Origin: Hippea jasoniae
GTDB lineage: Bacteria; Campylobacterota_A; Desulfurellia; Desulfurellales; Hippeaceae
Direction: 5' to 3'
Length of the DNA stretch: 64,000 nucleotides
Assembly (NCBI RefSeq): GCF_000744435.1
Contig: NZ_JQLX01000012.1
Location: forward strand, 1 to 64,000
Shown: positions 23,327-32,763 of the stretch, piece after piece
How positions within the stretch are numbered: position 1 is the stretch's first letter
Layout: the number at the start of each line of letters is the position of its first letter
The notes under the pieces: model-generated
The model's input: only the letters and a program-made list of their open reading frames with translations
Database searches by the model: none
Told to the model about the DNA's origin: nothing
Position numbers and translations under genes: made by a program

Positions 23327-25499
23327 GGTTTAGAAGCTCTTGAATCATCTGATCGGATGTTGTGATGCTGCGTGAATTGGCCTGAAATGCCCTTTCGTAG
23401 ATAATCATATTGGTAAACTCTTCAGCTAAATCAACATTACTCATCTCAAGATGGCTGGGTGCAAATGTGCCTCTTCCGCCTGTACCTGCTGTTCCTATTA
23501 GAGGTGCTCCTGAGTTGGCTGTTTCTGAATACATCGATCCACCTTCTTTCATCAAACCGCCGTTGTTTGCAAATTTTGCTAAACCTATCTGGGCAAGTGG
23601 ATAGCTTTTACCGTTTGAGAATATACCTATTATAACACCATCCTGATTAATCATAATTCTTTGCAGACTTCCACCTGGGTATCCATCCTGAGTTTCTGCT
23701 GTTGTTTGTGATGGCAAAGAAAACTGCGTTAACCCATCAAATGTGCCGATATCGCCAAAATTCAGGTTAATGACCTGAGAGGCTGTGCCGTTTTTCCAGT
23801 CAACAGTTATGGCAAGAGGGCTTGATAAATACACTAATCTTCCTGTTTGATCAAATTGAACAATACCGTTATCGTTTGACACACTACCAGGTGTGGGTAC
23901 AGTTGCCTTCCAGCTCCAGGTTGTATGTTTTGTGACAGGATCGTAAGATGCCTTTCTAAATGTAAATGTAACTGTATGCTTGTTACCTAAAGAGTCGTAA
24001 ACATCGATTGATGTTGTATGAACAGCAGCTTCAAACGGCTGACTTGCAACCTTGCCTCCACTGTTTACAAGACCCGATAATGTGCCCATTATTGTGGCAA
24101 ACTTGATGTTGTTTGAATGTACAGCACCAATTACATGATCATCGGTTGAATTGTTTTGTATAACAATCTCACCTGTTTTTGGATCAACCTTTACCCATGT
24201 TGATGTATCTGAAGGTAGCGTCCATCCCCCACCGTTGCTATGACCCTTTATGTCATACTCAATCTCTGCCCTTAAATCCTCAATGGTATGAAAAACATTA
24301 TTTCCAACCACTCCATCGGATTGATCATATCTGTAGCTGTTATAGTTTGCTCCTCCATCGTAACTCATGGCTATAACATCACCGGGTGAGCTTAAAAATG
24401 TAGTGGTGGTTCGAGATTTATTTTGATATATTCTTGCGCTTCTTCCCTCTCCATCCTGCAGGTTTATTAGTGCGTGTTTTAGATAGCCATTTAAGTCGTT
24501 TATAGTTGTTATATTCCCAAGAACAATATAGCTTGCGTTGTTGTTTACATCTGTGAGTTTTATTTCACCGTCATCGGTTGTAATGCAACTTACAACGGTT
24601 GATCCAAAAGCTGCACTTGCTGCATTTCTTATAGCCGAGGCAAGGCCTCCCAGGGTATTGAATTGTGTGTTTGTAGATGGTGTTGTTGAATAACTCACAG
24701 TAATTGTATGTTTAACTGAACCTAATGTTATATCCAGTGAAACCTGTGCACCACTGGATAGTTGAATCTGATGTCCATCAATATCATACAGACTACTGAA
24801 ATTTGTATCGTTTGCAGCAAATTGAGCTATCTGTTTACCTAAATTCAGTGCCTCGCCGTTTACATCAAATAAAACGGCCATATCATCCGGTGTAACGGTG
24901 TTGTTGTTTTCATCAACTGTTCCTCTTGCTGGGGCCATCTCCTCTATATGGTCACCACCATTTAGATTTGCCTTTATTGTAATATTTTTTGTTATACCTG
25001 CAGGCACCGTTTTATCCTGTGGAATTACTAAGTTTTCTATACTTGCTGCTGTGTTTATTTTGTGTGTTTCATCATTTGCCATCCATCCCTGAACAATGTA
25101 GCCCTCTGGATTTACAAGGTTGCCATCTGCATCAAATGAAAAATCTCCAGCTCTTGTATATCGATAGGTTTTTCCGCCATCATCACTAACGATGAAGAAA
25201 CCATCACCCTGAATGGCAAGGTCTGTTGTCTTTGAAGTTGCCTGAAGACTGCCCTGAGAAAAGATATTATCAACAACTGCAACTGTGTCTCCTAATCCCA
25301 CCTGTGTTGCATTTTTGCCGCCTATATTGCCCTCAGGTCCGGTTGCAGCAGAAAGGGTTTGTGATAAGACATCGACAAATGTAATTCTACCCTTCTTAAA
25401 ACCGATTGTGTTAACATTTGCAACATTGTTACCCACCACATCCATGGCTTCCTGCTCAGATTTTAAACCAGAAACGCCACTCCATAACGATCTAAGCAT
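23316..25499 (-). CDS. flgE: flagellar hook protein FlgE (larger paralog)
   Basis: The 727-residue protein has the N-terminal flagellar rod/hook motif (MLRSLWSGVSGLKSEQEAM, NNVANVNTIGFKK). FlgE-type domains lie in the middle (TDLAIQGDGFFIV, YTRAGDFSFDADGNLVNPEGY), and the C-terminal heptad block is EMSNVDLAEEFTNMIIYERAFQANS. A large variable region sits between, presumably surface exposed on the hook. GGGAGG precedes the ATG. It follows a second, shorter hook gene by 14 bases; the two share termini but differ in the middle. Confidence 0.95.
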   Translation of the reverse strand: MLRSLWSGVSGLKSEQEAMDVVGNNVANVNTIGFKKGRITFVDVLSQTLSAATGPEGNIGGKNATQVGLGDTVAVVDNIFSQGSLQATSKTTDLAIQGDGFFIVSDDGGKTYRYTRAGDFSFDADGNLVNPEGYIVQGWMANDETHKINTAASIENLVIPQDKTVPAGITKNITIKANLNGGDHIEEMAPARGTVDENNNTVTPDDMAVLFDVNGEALNLGKQIAQFAANDTNFSSLYDIDGHQIQLSSGAQVSLDITLGSVKHTITVSYSTTPSTNTQFNTLGGLASAIRNAASAAFGSTVVSCITTDDGEIKLTDVNNNASYIVLGNITTINDLNGYLKHALINLQDGEGRSARIYQNKSRTTTTFLSSPGDVIAMSYDGGANYNSYRYDQSDGVVGNNVFHTIEDLRAEIEYDIKGHSNGGGWTLPSDTSTWVKVDPKTGEIVIQNNSTDDHVIGAVHSNNIKFATIMGTLSGLVNSGGKVASQPFEAAVHTTSIDVYDSLGNKHTVTFTFRKASYDPVTKHTTWSWKATVPTPGSVSNDNGIVQFDQTGRLVYLSSPLAITVDWKNGTASQVINLNFGDIGTFDGLTQFSLPSQTTAETQDGYPGGSLQRIMINQDGVIIGIFSNGKSYPLAQIGLAKFANNGGLMKEGGSMYSETANSGAPLIGTAGTGGRGTFAPSHLEMSNVDLAEEFTNMIIYERAFQANSRSITTSDQMIQELLNLKR

Positions 25500-25513
25500 A
25501 ACCTACCTCCCTA

Positions 25514-27289
25514 TTATCTTTTTAATTGAATGGCTGTCTGAAGCATCTGATCGGCTGTTACTACGCCTTTTGATGATGCCTCAAATCCCCTTTGATAAAC
25601 GATGAGATTTACAAACGCCTCGCCCAATTCAACATTGCTTGCCTCTAAGTGTCTTGAAAGTATAAAACCTCTGCCTTGTTGATTTGCTACGCCAATAAAG
25701 CCGCTTGATGATAAAACATCTGCCGCATCAGCATTTGGTGTTATTTTAAACATTGTTTTTCCTACACGCTCAAGCCCCTGAGGATTGATAAAGTTTGAAA
25801 TAGCAAGTTTTGCAATTGGATAACTTTTGCCGTTTGAATATGTGCCTATAATTGTTCCGCTTCTGTCCACATAAACCTTTTGCAAAAGACCCGAAGGAGA
25901 CCCATCTTGGGTTTGAAAGCTTGTATCAGACTCCATGGCAAACTGTGTTAGCCCTGTGAATTGATTACCATTGTAGGCAGCATCATCTGTATTCCATAGG
26001 TTTATTAAAATTTGATTTGGAGGTGCACCGTTGTTTAGTGTTACATTAACAGTAGGAGATTGTGTGTTTGGATCAAGTCCACCGTTGTTGTCAAAGTTGA
26101 TTACGCCGGTATTGTTTGTTAGGCTGCCGTCGTTGTCGGGAAGAAATACATCATAAGACCACTGATTTTGATTGATCCTGTGGAATGTAACATCGATTTT
26201 GTGTTTTTGACCGGTTGAATCGTAAAAGAATGAGTGAACCGTATGGGTTGCAACCTCCATCTGCTGGGTTGATGTGGTTTTTTGTGGTTTAAGTTCAGGC
26301 ATATAAAGGTTTTCAAATATTGTTGTTAGTTTTTGATTTTCTTTTGGAGTCGGAAAGGAGGAATCCTGTGTTGTTGGTCTAACAAGAATTGATATATCGG
26401 CTGATCCTGTATTTTTGATCTGGATTTTCCCATTATTAAAGCTAACCTGAGCATGAATGCCGTCGTTATTGATATCCTGTTGCATAAGGTTGATTAGATC
26501 GTCTACGGTAGTGAATGTTTCTGCTGTAGGAGATGATGGTGTTGAGTTTGAATCGTACTCATATACATGCCAGTGTTGTCCGTTATCATAGCTTATCTCA
26601 AAGTTATCGCCATCCTTGACATTGAGTAGTTTTCCATCATTGTTAAATACAGAATTGAAATTTACCCTCAGATTCGGATCTGTATTTGTGTATAAAGGTG
26701 AATATTCTTTTACCTCACTTGAGGAATTGAGGTTTGCTTTAAACCTGATATATGTGCTTGCCACTGCCGATACACTTTTGTAGTTGGCGATATTTATGGG
26801 TTCCAATTGGGTTGTAGGAATACCAGTATTTGGATCTGTGGGTAGTATATAGCCGCTGCCTTCAGAGGAGGGTTGAGCCATCCATCCAACTACCTTATAG
26901 CCATTTGAATTTACAAGATTGTCATCTGCATCGAATGAGAAATCGCCAGCCCTTGTAAACAGGTAATTAGTAGCGGTTTTGCTTGCTGGATCTAAAAGTG
27001 TGAAGAAGCCTTTGCCCTCGATTGCAAGATCTGTGTCTTTTTCTCCCTGAATAATTGTGCCTTCTGTCATAATCGTATCGGTTGAGGCAAGTCTTGAGCC
27101 TAAGCCTATCTGCATTGGATTTTGGCCGGGTAGGCCTATCTGCTGTGTTTGATATAGTAGCGATGCAAATGTGGGGCGTGTTTTCTTAAAACCTATGGTG
27201 TTTACATTTGAAATGTTGTTTGCAATGGAATCCACGCCTGTTTGCTGATCAAACAGTGCATTGCTTGATGTATAAAGCGCCCGTATCAT
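25514..27289 (-). CDS. flgE: flagellar hook protein FlgE paralog (shorter)
   Basis: The 591-residue protein has the same terminal motifs as its neighbour (NNISNVNTIGFKKTRPTFASLLYQT; TDLAIEGKGFFTLL; EASNVELGEAFVNLIVYQRGFEASS), so it is also a hook-type axial protein. Position directly after flgD makes it the canonical flgE slot. It might instead act as a rod or hook-junction variant. Tandem hook genes suggest either a composite hook or alternative subunits; sequence alone does not decide. Confidence 0.9.
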   Translation of the reverse strand: MIRALYTSSNALFDQQTGVDSIANNISNVNTIGFKKTRPTFASLLYQTQQIGLPGQNPMQIGLGSRLASTDTIMTEGTIIQGEKDTDLAIEGKGFFTLLDPASKTATNYLFTRAGDFSFDADDNLVNSNGYKVVGWMAQPSSEGSGYILPTDPNTGIPTTQLEPINIANYKSVSAVASTYIRFKANLNSSSEVKEYSPLYTNTDPNLRVNFNSVFNNDGKLLNVKDGDNFEISYDNGQHWHVYEYDSNSTPSSPTAETFTTVDDLINLMQQDINNDGIHAQVSFNNGKIQIKNTGSADISILVRPTTQDSSFPTPKENQKLTTIFENLYMPELKPQKTTSTQQMEVATHTVHSFFYDSTGQKHKIDVTFHRINQNQWSYDVFLPDNDGSLTNNTGVINFDNNGGLDPNTQSPTVNVTLNNGAPPNQILINLWNTDDAAYNGNQFTGLTQFAMESDTSFQTQDGSPSGLLQKVYVDRSGTIIGTYSNGKSYPIAKLAISNFINPQGLERVGKTMFKITPNADAADVLSSSGFIGVANQQGRGFILSRHLEASNVELGEAFVNLIVYQRGFEASSKGVVTADQMLQTAIQLKR

Positions 27290-27291
27290 GG

Positions 27292-27963
27292 TTAACCTCC
27301 TGAGACGCTTTCAACATTATTTAAGTCAACCATTTTGCCTGTGTCTGTTATAAGTATCGTTTTATCCCCTTCGAATTTTATTGAAACTACCTTTCCTGCA
27401 CTTCTATCGAGTGTTATTGTTGTGCCGTCATCGTATGTGGCTGTTATTCTCACCTCATATCTACCGTTTGCAACGCTGTTGCCTTTGTTGTCTTTGCCGT
27501 TCCATGTAAATGAGTGTGCACCCTTTGAAAGTTTACCCAGGTCCACATCGGCAATATCCTCACCTTTGCTATTTGAGATATGAACGACTACTTTAGCTTC
27601 CTTAGAAAGTGAAAAACTTACTGGGTCGATTTTATTGGCAGATACATTAATGTAGTTTGCACCGGTTGATATCAGCTTTCCTAAATAACTTGCCGCATAC
27701 TCCTTTGGGTTTGTTAAAAGCTTTTTTGATAGGTTGGTGAAAGATTTTGACATATTCATAAGCTGCTCTAATTGAGAGAACATTGTGTTTTCCTGAATGA
27801 ATTGGTCGTTATTTAGCGGATGCAGGGGATCCTGATATTTAAGCTGAGCCACAAGGAGCTTTAAGAAGTCGTATTTATTTAGAGTGGCTTTGGGATTTTC
27901 GACCTTATCAGATCTCATTGATTCTGCAACATTTATATCGTTTGCCAGTTTTGCTACATCCAT
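27292..27963 (-). CDS. flgD: flagellar hook-capping protein FlgD
   Basis: The 223-residue protein carries the FlgD signature FLKLLVAQLKYQDPLHPLNNDQFIQENTMFSQLEQL, followed by a FlgD-Ig/Tudor-like region with HSFTWNGKDNKGNSVANGRYEVRI. FlgD caps the growing hook during FlgE assembly. It is separated from the hook gene by two bases and from fliK by nine. Confidence 0.95.
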   Translation of the reverse strand: MDVAKLANDINVAESMRSDKVENPKATLNKYDFLKLLVAQLKYQDPLHPLNNDQFIQENTMFSQLEQLMNMSKSFTNLSKKLLTNPKEYAASYLGKLISTGANYINVSANKIDPVSFSLSKEAKVVVHISNSKGEDIADVDLGKLSKGAHSFTWNGKDNKGNSVANGRYEVRITATYDDGTTITLDRSAGKVVSIKFEGDKTILITDTGKMVDLNNVESVSGG

Positions 27964-27972
27964 TTTTTCCTC

Positions 27973-29874
27973 CTATACTGTGATATCAAGGCCTGTTTTT
28001 GGTTGCCTTATGTTGAGTTTCTGTTGATTTTGCTGAGTATGTCCTTCAAATTCCTCAAAATTAAATGTTGGGCTGTTGCCTGTGTTTTGTTGTTGCTGAG
28101 AGAATTGCTGGTTTGTGTTTGAGGAGAATTGATTTGTAAGATTTTCATTGAATGAGTTGTGCACATCAACACTGTTTACCTTTAAACCCTGCTGAATGAG
28201 GTAGTCCTTTAGATTATCGATATGATGCGTAATGGTTTTATATGTATCTTTATCGTGCACTGTAATAGAGGCTATTATGTTTTTTGCTTTGTCTATTGAA
28301 ACCTTAAGATTGAGAGTTCCAAGATGGGGCGGAGACAGCTGAATAGTAAGAGACCTATTAACGGGCGGTTTGAGGTTTGCAACTCTATCGATATGTTCAA
28401 TAATCTTATCCATCGGGTAGGGCATATTTTGATGGTTGATGCTTTGATTTGTATTATTCTGGAGTATGTTTGTTTGTGTAATATTTATCTCTTCTTTGTT
28501 GGTATTATTGTGAATATTGACTTGCTCTATTTTTTGCTGTTTGGCCTCTTTTGAATCTTGTTTTTTGTTAACTTTTTTCTCTTTCAACAGCTCACTGTTT
28601 TTAAAACTGTTGTTTTTATCAGTGTTTGAGCTGTTTTGATTGAGTTGATGGTTATCAGTTTCTTTTATAAAGACTTCAGTGGATTTTGCCTCTGTAGTGT
28701 TTTTTTGATGCTCTAAGCCATCCTTTGCTTCTTTTTTGTGTGTTGTTTTTTCTTTTTTGAAACTATTTTTTTGAATTTTTACTTCATTTAGAAGAATTTT
28801 TTCGTTGAGTGTGGGTTGAGTCTGGTTTTTTGTTTTTGAGATATCGCTTTGTTTGGGATTTTCTTTTTTATGTGGTTGTATGTTTAATTGGTTGTTATTT
28901 TTATGTATTTGGGTATCTGAAAATGCAATTTTTGTTTTTTGTTCCTGTTTCTGGGTCTCTATTTCTAAAGGCTTTGGTTTTGTTTTGTTTGTATTGAGAT
29001 TCTCTGATTTTTTGGGTTGAACTTCTTTGTTTTCAATAATTATTTTGTTTGAATTATCAATTTTTTTGGTAGTTGATGATGTTGTTTCTTGCTTGATGGT
29101 ATTGGGGGTTTTTGTTTTCTTTGTTTCTGTTTTAGTTGTGTCTATTTTTTTGCCTTCTTTTGGGATTTCATTTTCTTTTGAGCTATCTATCGGTTCTTCA
29201 TTTTTGACTGTCTTGATTGGTTTGTGGTTTATAGTTTGATTCTTTACTGCTATCTTTTTACTTTCTGTTTTTTTATTTGAGTGTGAGTCGTTAATTTTTG
29301 AAATAATAGGCTTGATATTCGCATTCTTTTTTTCTATCGGTTTTTTATTTTTGCTGCCTGTATCTTTGTTTTCTATTTTTTGATGGGATATTTTTACATT
29401 ATCGGTATTTACTTTTAGCTGTTTTTTGATTTTATCCAATGTAGCTGTTTTTACATGTTTTAGGTTATCTTTTGTTTTGTCCAATTCTATATTTGTTGAA
29501 ATATGCTCTTTTGTCGCCACTTCGTTTATGTTTTTTGCAGATTTTATCTCTTTGGGATGTTTTGTGTTTACTATTTTTTTTGGTTCATTCTTCGGGGATT
29601 TTACTGTTTCTGTTTTTATCTGTTTGTGTTCTATAATGGTAGTGGGATTAACTATGGATTTTATATCTTTGGTATCTTTTTTGTCTTTTGTTGTTTTTTT
29701 AACTTCTTTTTGTTTTGGTGTTGTTTTTGTGCTTTCTGTTTGTTTAACTGCTTTTTTTAAAACAACCTCAAAACTTTTGTCACTTAATATATCCTCTTTG
29801 CTTTTTTTTGGTTCTTTTTTACTTGATGGTTGAGTTTTAGAGATTATACTTTCAATAAACGCAACTTTTTGCAT
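27973..29874 (-). CDS. fliK: flagellar hook-length control protein FliK
   Basis: The 633-residue protein is mostly low-complexity, dominated by Lys, Thr, Asn, Gln and Glu (about residues 20-490). A C-terminal FliK hook domain contains LTIQLSPPHLGTLNLKVSIDK and LKDYLIQQGLKVNSVDVH. FliK is exported, measures hook length and switches secretion to filament proteins; the disordered ruler region fits that role. It heads the operon fliK-flgD-flgE-flgE and has a sigma-54-type promoter 34 bases upstream. Confidence 0.9.
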   Translation of the reverse strand: MQKVAFIESIISKTQPSSKKEPKKSKEDILSDKSFEVVLKKAVKQTESTKTTPKQKEVKKTTKDKKDTKDIKSIVNPTTIIEHKQIKTETVKSPKNEPKKIVNTKHPKEIKSAKNINEVATKEHISTNIELDKTKDNLKHVKTATLDKIKKQLKVNTDNVKISHQKIENKDTGSKNKKPIEKKNANIKPIISKINDSHSNKKTESKKIAVKNQTINHKPIKTVKNEEPIDSSKENEIPKEGKKIDTTKTETKKTKTPNTIKQETTSSTTKKIDNSNKIIIENKEVQPKKSENLNTNKTKPKPLEIETQKQEQKTKIAFSDTQIHKNNNQLNIQPHKKENPKQSDISKTKNQTQPTLNEKILLNEVKIQKNSFKKEKTTHKKEAKDGLEHQKNTTEAKSTEVFIKETDNHQLNQNSSNTDKNNSFKNSELLKEKKVNKKQDSKEAKQQKIEQVNIHNNTNKEEINITQTNILQNNTNQSINHQNMPYPMDKIIEHIDRVANLKPPVNRSLTIQLSPPHLGTLNLKVSIDKAKNIIASITVHDKDTYKTITHHIDNLKDYLIQQGLKVNSVDVHNSFNENLTNQFSSNTNQQFSQQQQNTGNSPTFNFEEFEGHTQQNQQKLNIRQPKTGLDITV

Positions 29875-29907
29875 TGTTCACCTCGCACAGTAGTGCTATG
29901 GGTAATT

Positions 29908-29923
29908 AGCAAAGAATGTTCCA
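29908..29923 (-). promoter_or_regulatory. sigma-54 promoter for the hook operon
   Basis: On the minus strand the sequence reads TGGAACATTCTTTGCT. It keeps the invariant GG at -24 and GC at -12 with exact spacing, and differs from TGGCACGN4TTGCW at two positions. Predicted initiation is about 35 bases before the start codon region of fliK. RpoN control of hook genes is established in Campylobacterota and several other groups. The site also overlaps the ribosome binding region of the divergent gene at 29937. Confidence 0.75.
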
Positions 29924-29936
29924 AAGGAGGTTAAAG

Positions 29937-31472
29937 ATGAAGTTATCACTTGCTGAGCAGATGAGAGAGATGGATAAAAAGGCTATAGAGCATGGAATCC
30001 CTGACATTGTGTTGATGGAAAATGCCTCAATTAAATCGTTTTATCAGATTCTTGATGCATACGGTGATGTAAGTGGTAGTCTGGCTGTATGTTTTGTTGG
30101 TGCTGGCAATAATGGAGGTGATGCTTTAGCCATTGCACGCCATCTTTACAACAACTACTGCGATGTGTTTATTTATATGCTTGTGCCTGAAGAAAAACTC
30201 AACCCATCTCCAAAAACCAACTTTGAGATAATCAAAAACATGGGTATTCCCTATAAATTTGTAGAAAACGATGATGATTTTGATATTGAGGTGATAAACG
30301 AGGCTGATTTGATTATCGATGGGATTTTTGGAACAGGTTTATCAAGAAAGGTTGAGGGTAGATTTAAAAAGGCGATCGAGCTTATCAATGACAGTGATGC
30401 GTTTGTTGTTAGTGTTGATATACCATCAGGTATAAAGGCTGACAGCGGCGAGGTGATGGGTATTGCGGTTGAAGCTGATCTAACACCTACCTTTGCTTTA
30501 GCAAAGCCAGGGCATTTTTTATATCCAGGCAGGATTTATGCTAAAGATGTCAGGGTTGTTGATATTTCAACACCTGTGAGTGTGATTGAGGAGTTTGATC
30601 CATCTTTTGTAGCGATAGATTCAAGCCAGATAAAGTTAACCTATAGAAACCCCACTTCACATAAAGGGGATTTTGGCCACCTTGCAGTTGTTGGAGGATC
30701 AACTGGAAAATCAGGAGCTGTGATAATGGCCTCTAAAGCTGCTTTAAAAAGCGGTGTGGGTCTTGTTAGTGCTGTGATTCCAGCATCGATCAATACGGCA
30801 TTTGAGTCTCATCTGCTTGAGGCAATGAGTTATCCTGTTGATGATAATGGTGGATTCTTTAGCGAAAACTCTATCGATAGCATCCTTGAATTTGTTGCCG
30901 ACAAGTCGGCAGTCTGTCTGGGTATGGGACTTGGTGTAACAGAATCGACAAAAAAGGTTGTTAAAGCCGTTATGGGTATTGAAAAACCGATGATCATCGA
31001 TGCTGATGGCCTAAACTGCCTTTCTTTCTTTGTTGATGAGCTAAAAAATAGAAAAGCACCAACGATTATTACACCGCATCCAAAGGAGTTTTCACGGTTG
31101 TGTGGGGTAAAAACAAAAGAGGTTTTAGAAAAGAGGCTTGAATTGATAAAGGAATTTGCAACTAACTATAACTGTATTGTTGTTTTAAAGATGGCTGATA
31201 CTCTGATTGCATCCCCTGATGGCAAAATTTATATAAACACAACAGGCAATGTAGGTTTAGCAACAGGCGGCAGCGGCGATGTTTTAAGCGGTATGATAGG
31301 GGCGTTTTTGGCAGAAGGTTATGAACCACTGCAGGCAGCAATAAACGGAGTTTACCTGCACGGTTTGGCTGCAGATATAGCAACCGAGTCTTCAATAAGC
31401 TATGAAAGCCTTATGCCTTCCGATGTTATAGAAAACATTAATAAGGCTATTTTATCCTTCTTTGAAGCTTAA
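29937..31472 (+). CDS. nnr: bifunctional NAD(P)HX epimerase/dehydratase
   Basis: This 511-residue metabolite-repair enzyme has an N-terminal epimerase (YjeF-N) domain (MRMDKKAI-type start, VGAGNNGGDALAIARHL, GIFGTGLSRKVEG) and a C-terminal ADP-dependent dehydratase domain (VVGGSTGKSGA, DADGLNCL, TPHPKEFSRL, TGGSGDVLSGMIGAFLA). It restores damaged hydrated NADH and NADPH. ATG 29937 is preceded by AGGAGG with six bases of spacing, so the in-frame ATG 29916 is rejected. It stands alone between two minus-strand operons. Confidence 0.95.
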   Translation: MKLSLAEQMREMDKKAIEHGIPDIVLMENASIKSFYQILDAYGDVSGSLAVCFVGAGNNGGDALAIARHLYNNYCDVFIYMLVPEEKLNPSPKTNFEIIKNMGIPYKFVENDDDFDIEVINEADLIIDGIFGTGLSRKVEGRFKKAIELINDSDAFVVSVDIPSGIKADSGEVMGIAVEADLTPTFALAKPGHFLYPGRIYAKDVRVVDISTPVSVIEEFDPSFVAIDSSQIKLTYRNPTSHKGDFGHLAVVGGSTGKSGAVIMASKAALKSGVGLVSAVIPASINTAFESHLLEAMSYPVDDNGGFFSENSIDSILEFVADKSAVCLGMGLGVTESTKKVVKAVMGIEKPMIIDADGLNCLSFFVDELKNRKAPTIITPHPKEFSRLCGVKTKEVLEKRLELIKEFATNYNCIVVLKMADTLIASPDGKIYINTTGNVGLATGGSGDVLSGMIGAFLAEGYEPLQAAINGVYLHGLAADIATESSISYESLMPSDVIENINKAILSFFEA

Positions 31473-32762
31473 CTACTTACAGGGAGAGGCAGCTTCATCG
31501 AACTTGAAGCTTCTGTTTCTCCCTTTTTCTTTTGCCTCATACAGCGCATCATCAGCCCTTTTTATCAGTGAGTTTGCATCCTCGTTTTCTTTCAGTGTGG
31601 ATACGCCAGCTGAAATGTTTATTGTAATTGTTGTGGCGCCAATCTCAAGTGGTGTTGTTGTTATTGCTTTTCTTACCTTTTCTGCAACCATGCATGCCTC
31701 ATTTAGCTGGGTTTCTGGTAGTATTATGCAAAACTCCTCTCCTCCCCATCTGCCAGCAATATCCGATTTTCTTATTGTTGATTGAATTAAGTTGGCAATA
31801 TGCTTTAGGGCTTCATCTCCAACATTGTGACCGTATGTGTCGTTTATTTTTTTAAACTTATCTATGTCTAAAATAACAAACGATAGTGGTTGATTGTTTC
31901 TTTTTGATAGATTTATCAATTGCTGAAGAAAAGTAAATGCATATCGTCTGTTGTATAGTTTTGTTAGGTAATCCCTTTCTGATTCCTCTTTAAGCCTTCT
32001 TGTGAGTTTTCCTCTTTCAATATTCACATTGAGACGCGCATAAAACTCCACCATATTGTATGGTTTTGTTAAAAAGTCATCCACACCGCTTTCAAAGGCT
32101 TTTTTCATTGTTTCGATTGCTTCTTTTCCCACTGCTGCTGTGAGCCCAATAATAGGTATCGATTTAAACCTCTCATCGTTTTTCAATCCCTTTGCCACAT
32201 CAAATCCACTTGCACCAGGCAGGTTTATATCAAGCAAAATAGCATCGATCTGTTTGCCTTCCAGGAGTATTTTTACTGCCTCCTCGCCTGAATAGGCACT
32301 GATTGGTAGTATCCCTTTTTCTTTCAGCTGATGACATATTGTTTTGTTCTGTAGCTTTGAATCCTCAACAACAAGTACAACACCATGAGAAAACCCTTCT
32401 GTTTTAAAGAACATCTGAACATACTCGTATAATTCACCCTGTTTGAACGGCTTTTTTAGATAATCGAAGGCACCTATATCGTAAGCTTTGTTTTTGAAAT
32501 AGTCATCGTCGCTTGCTGTGAGCATAACAACAGGTAGATCTACAAGATTTAATTCCGTTTTAATCTTTTTTATCAACTCCCAGCCGTTTAGGTTGGGCAT
32601 TTCACCATCGATGATAGCAAAATCAAAGTTGGGATCGTTTTTTAGATGCTCGTATGCCTCAAATCCATCTGAAAAGATTTCGACCTCAAAGGAGCTTTCA
32701 AGTTCTCTTTTGACCATCTTTTGAATAAATGAGCTATCATCGCATGCGAGTATTCTTTTCAT
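31473..32762 (-). CDS. diguanylate cyclase with two receiver domains (PleD-like)
   Basis: The 429-residue protein has two CheY-like receivers. The first has phosphoacceptor context FAIIDGEMPNLNGW, the second AILLDINLPGASGF, each with a KPF or KPY lysine. A GGDEF domain follows with active site RWGGEEF. An RxxD inhibitory site (RKSD) lies five residues before it, so product feedback is expected. It makes c-di-GMP in response to phosphorylation. The start at 32762 has GGAGG upstream. It is the last gene of a minus-strand operon, one base after hemB. Confidence 0.93.
   Translation of the reverse strand: MKRILACDDSSFIQKMVKRELESSFEVEIFSDGFEAYEHLKNDPNFDFAIIDGEMPNLNGWELIKKIKTELNLVDLPVVMLTASDDDYFKNKAYDIGAFDYLKKPFKQGELYEYVQMFFKTEGFSHGVVLVVEDSKLQNKTICHQLKEKGILPISAYSGEEAVKILLEGKQIDAILLDINLPGASGFDVAKGLKNDERFKSIPIIGLTAAVGKEAIETMKKAFESGVDDFLTKPYNMVEFYARLNVNIERGKLTRRLKEESERDYLTKLYNRRYAFTFLQQLINLSKRNNQPLSFVILDIDKFKKINDTYGHNVGDEALKHIANLIQSTIRKSDIAGRWGGEEFCIILPETQLNEACMVAEKVRKAITTTPLEIGATTITINISAGVSTLKENEDANSLIKRADDALYEAKEKGRNRSFKFDEAASPCK
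31481..31528 (+). terminator. terminator after the NAD(P)HX repair gene
   Basis: AGGGAGA at 31481-31487 pairs with TCTCCCT at 31518-31524, and an inner GCTTC/GAAGC pair extends it. A run of Ts follows. It lies inside the 3' coding end of the convergent diguanylate cyclase gene. Confidence 0.5.
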
Positions 32763-32763
32763 A

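Noticed and set aside
28809-29833. Several long plus-strand open frames rich in Phe, Val and Cys
   Set aside because: They are antisense to the low-complexity Lys/Thr/Asn region of fliK, whose codons read as hydrophobic residues on the other strand. No ribosome binding sites or family motifs.
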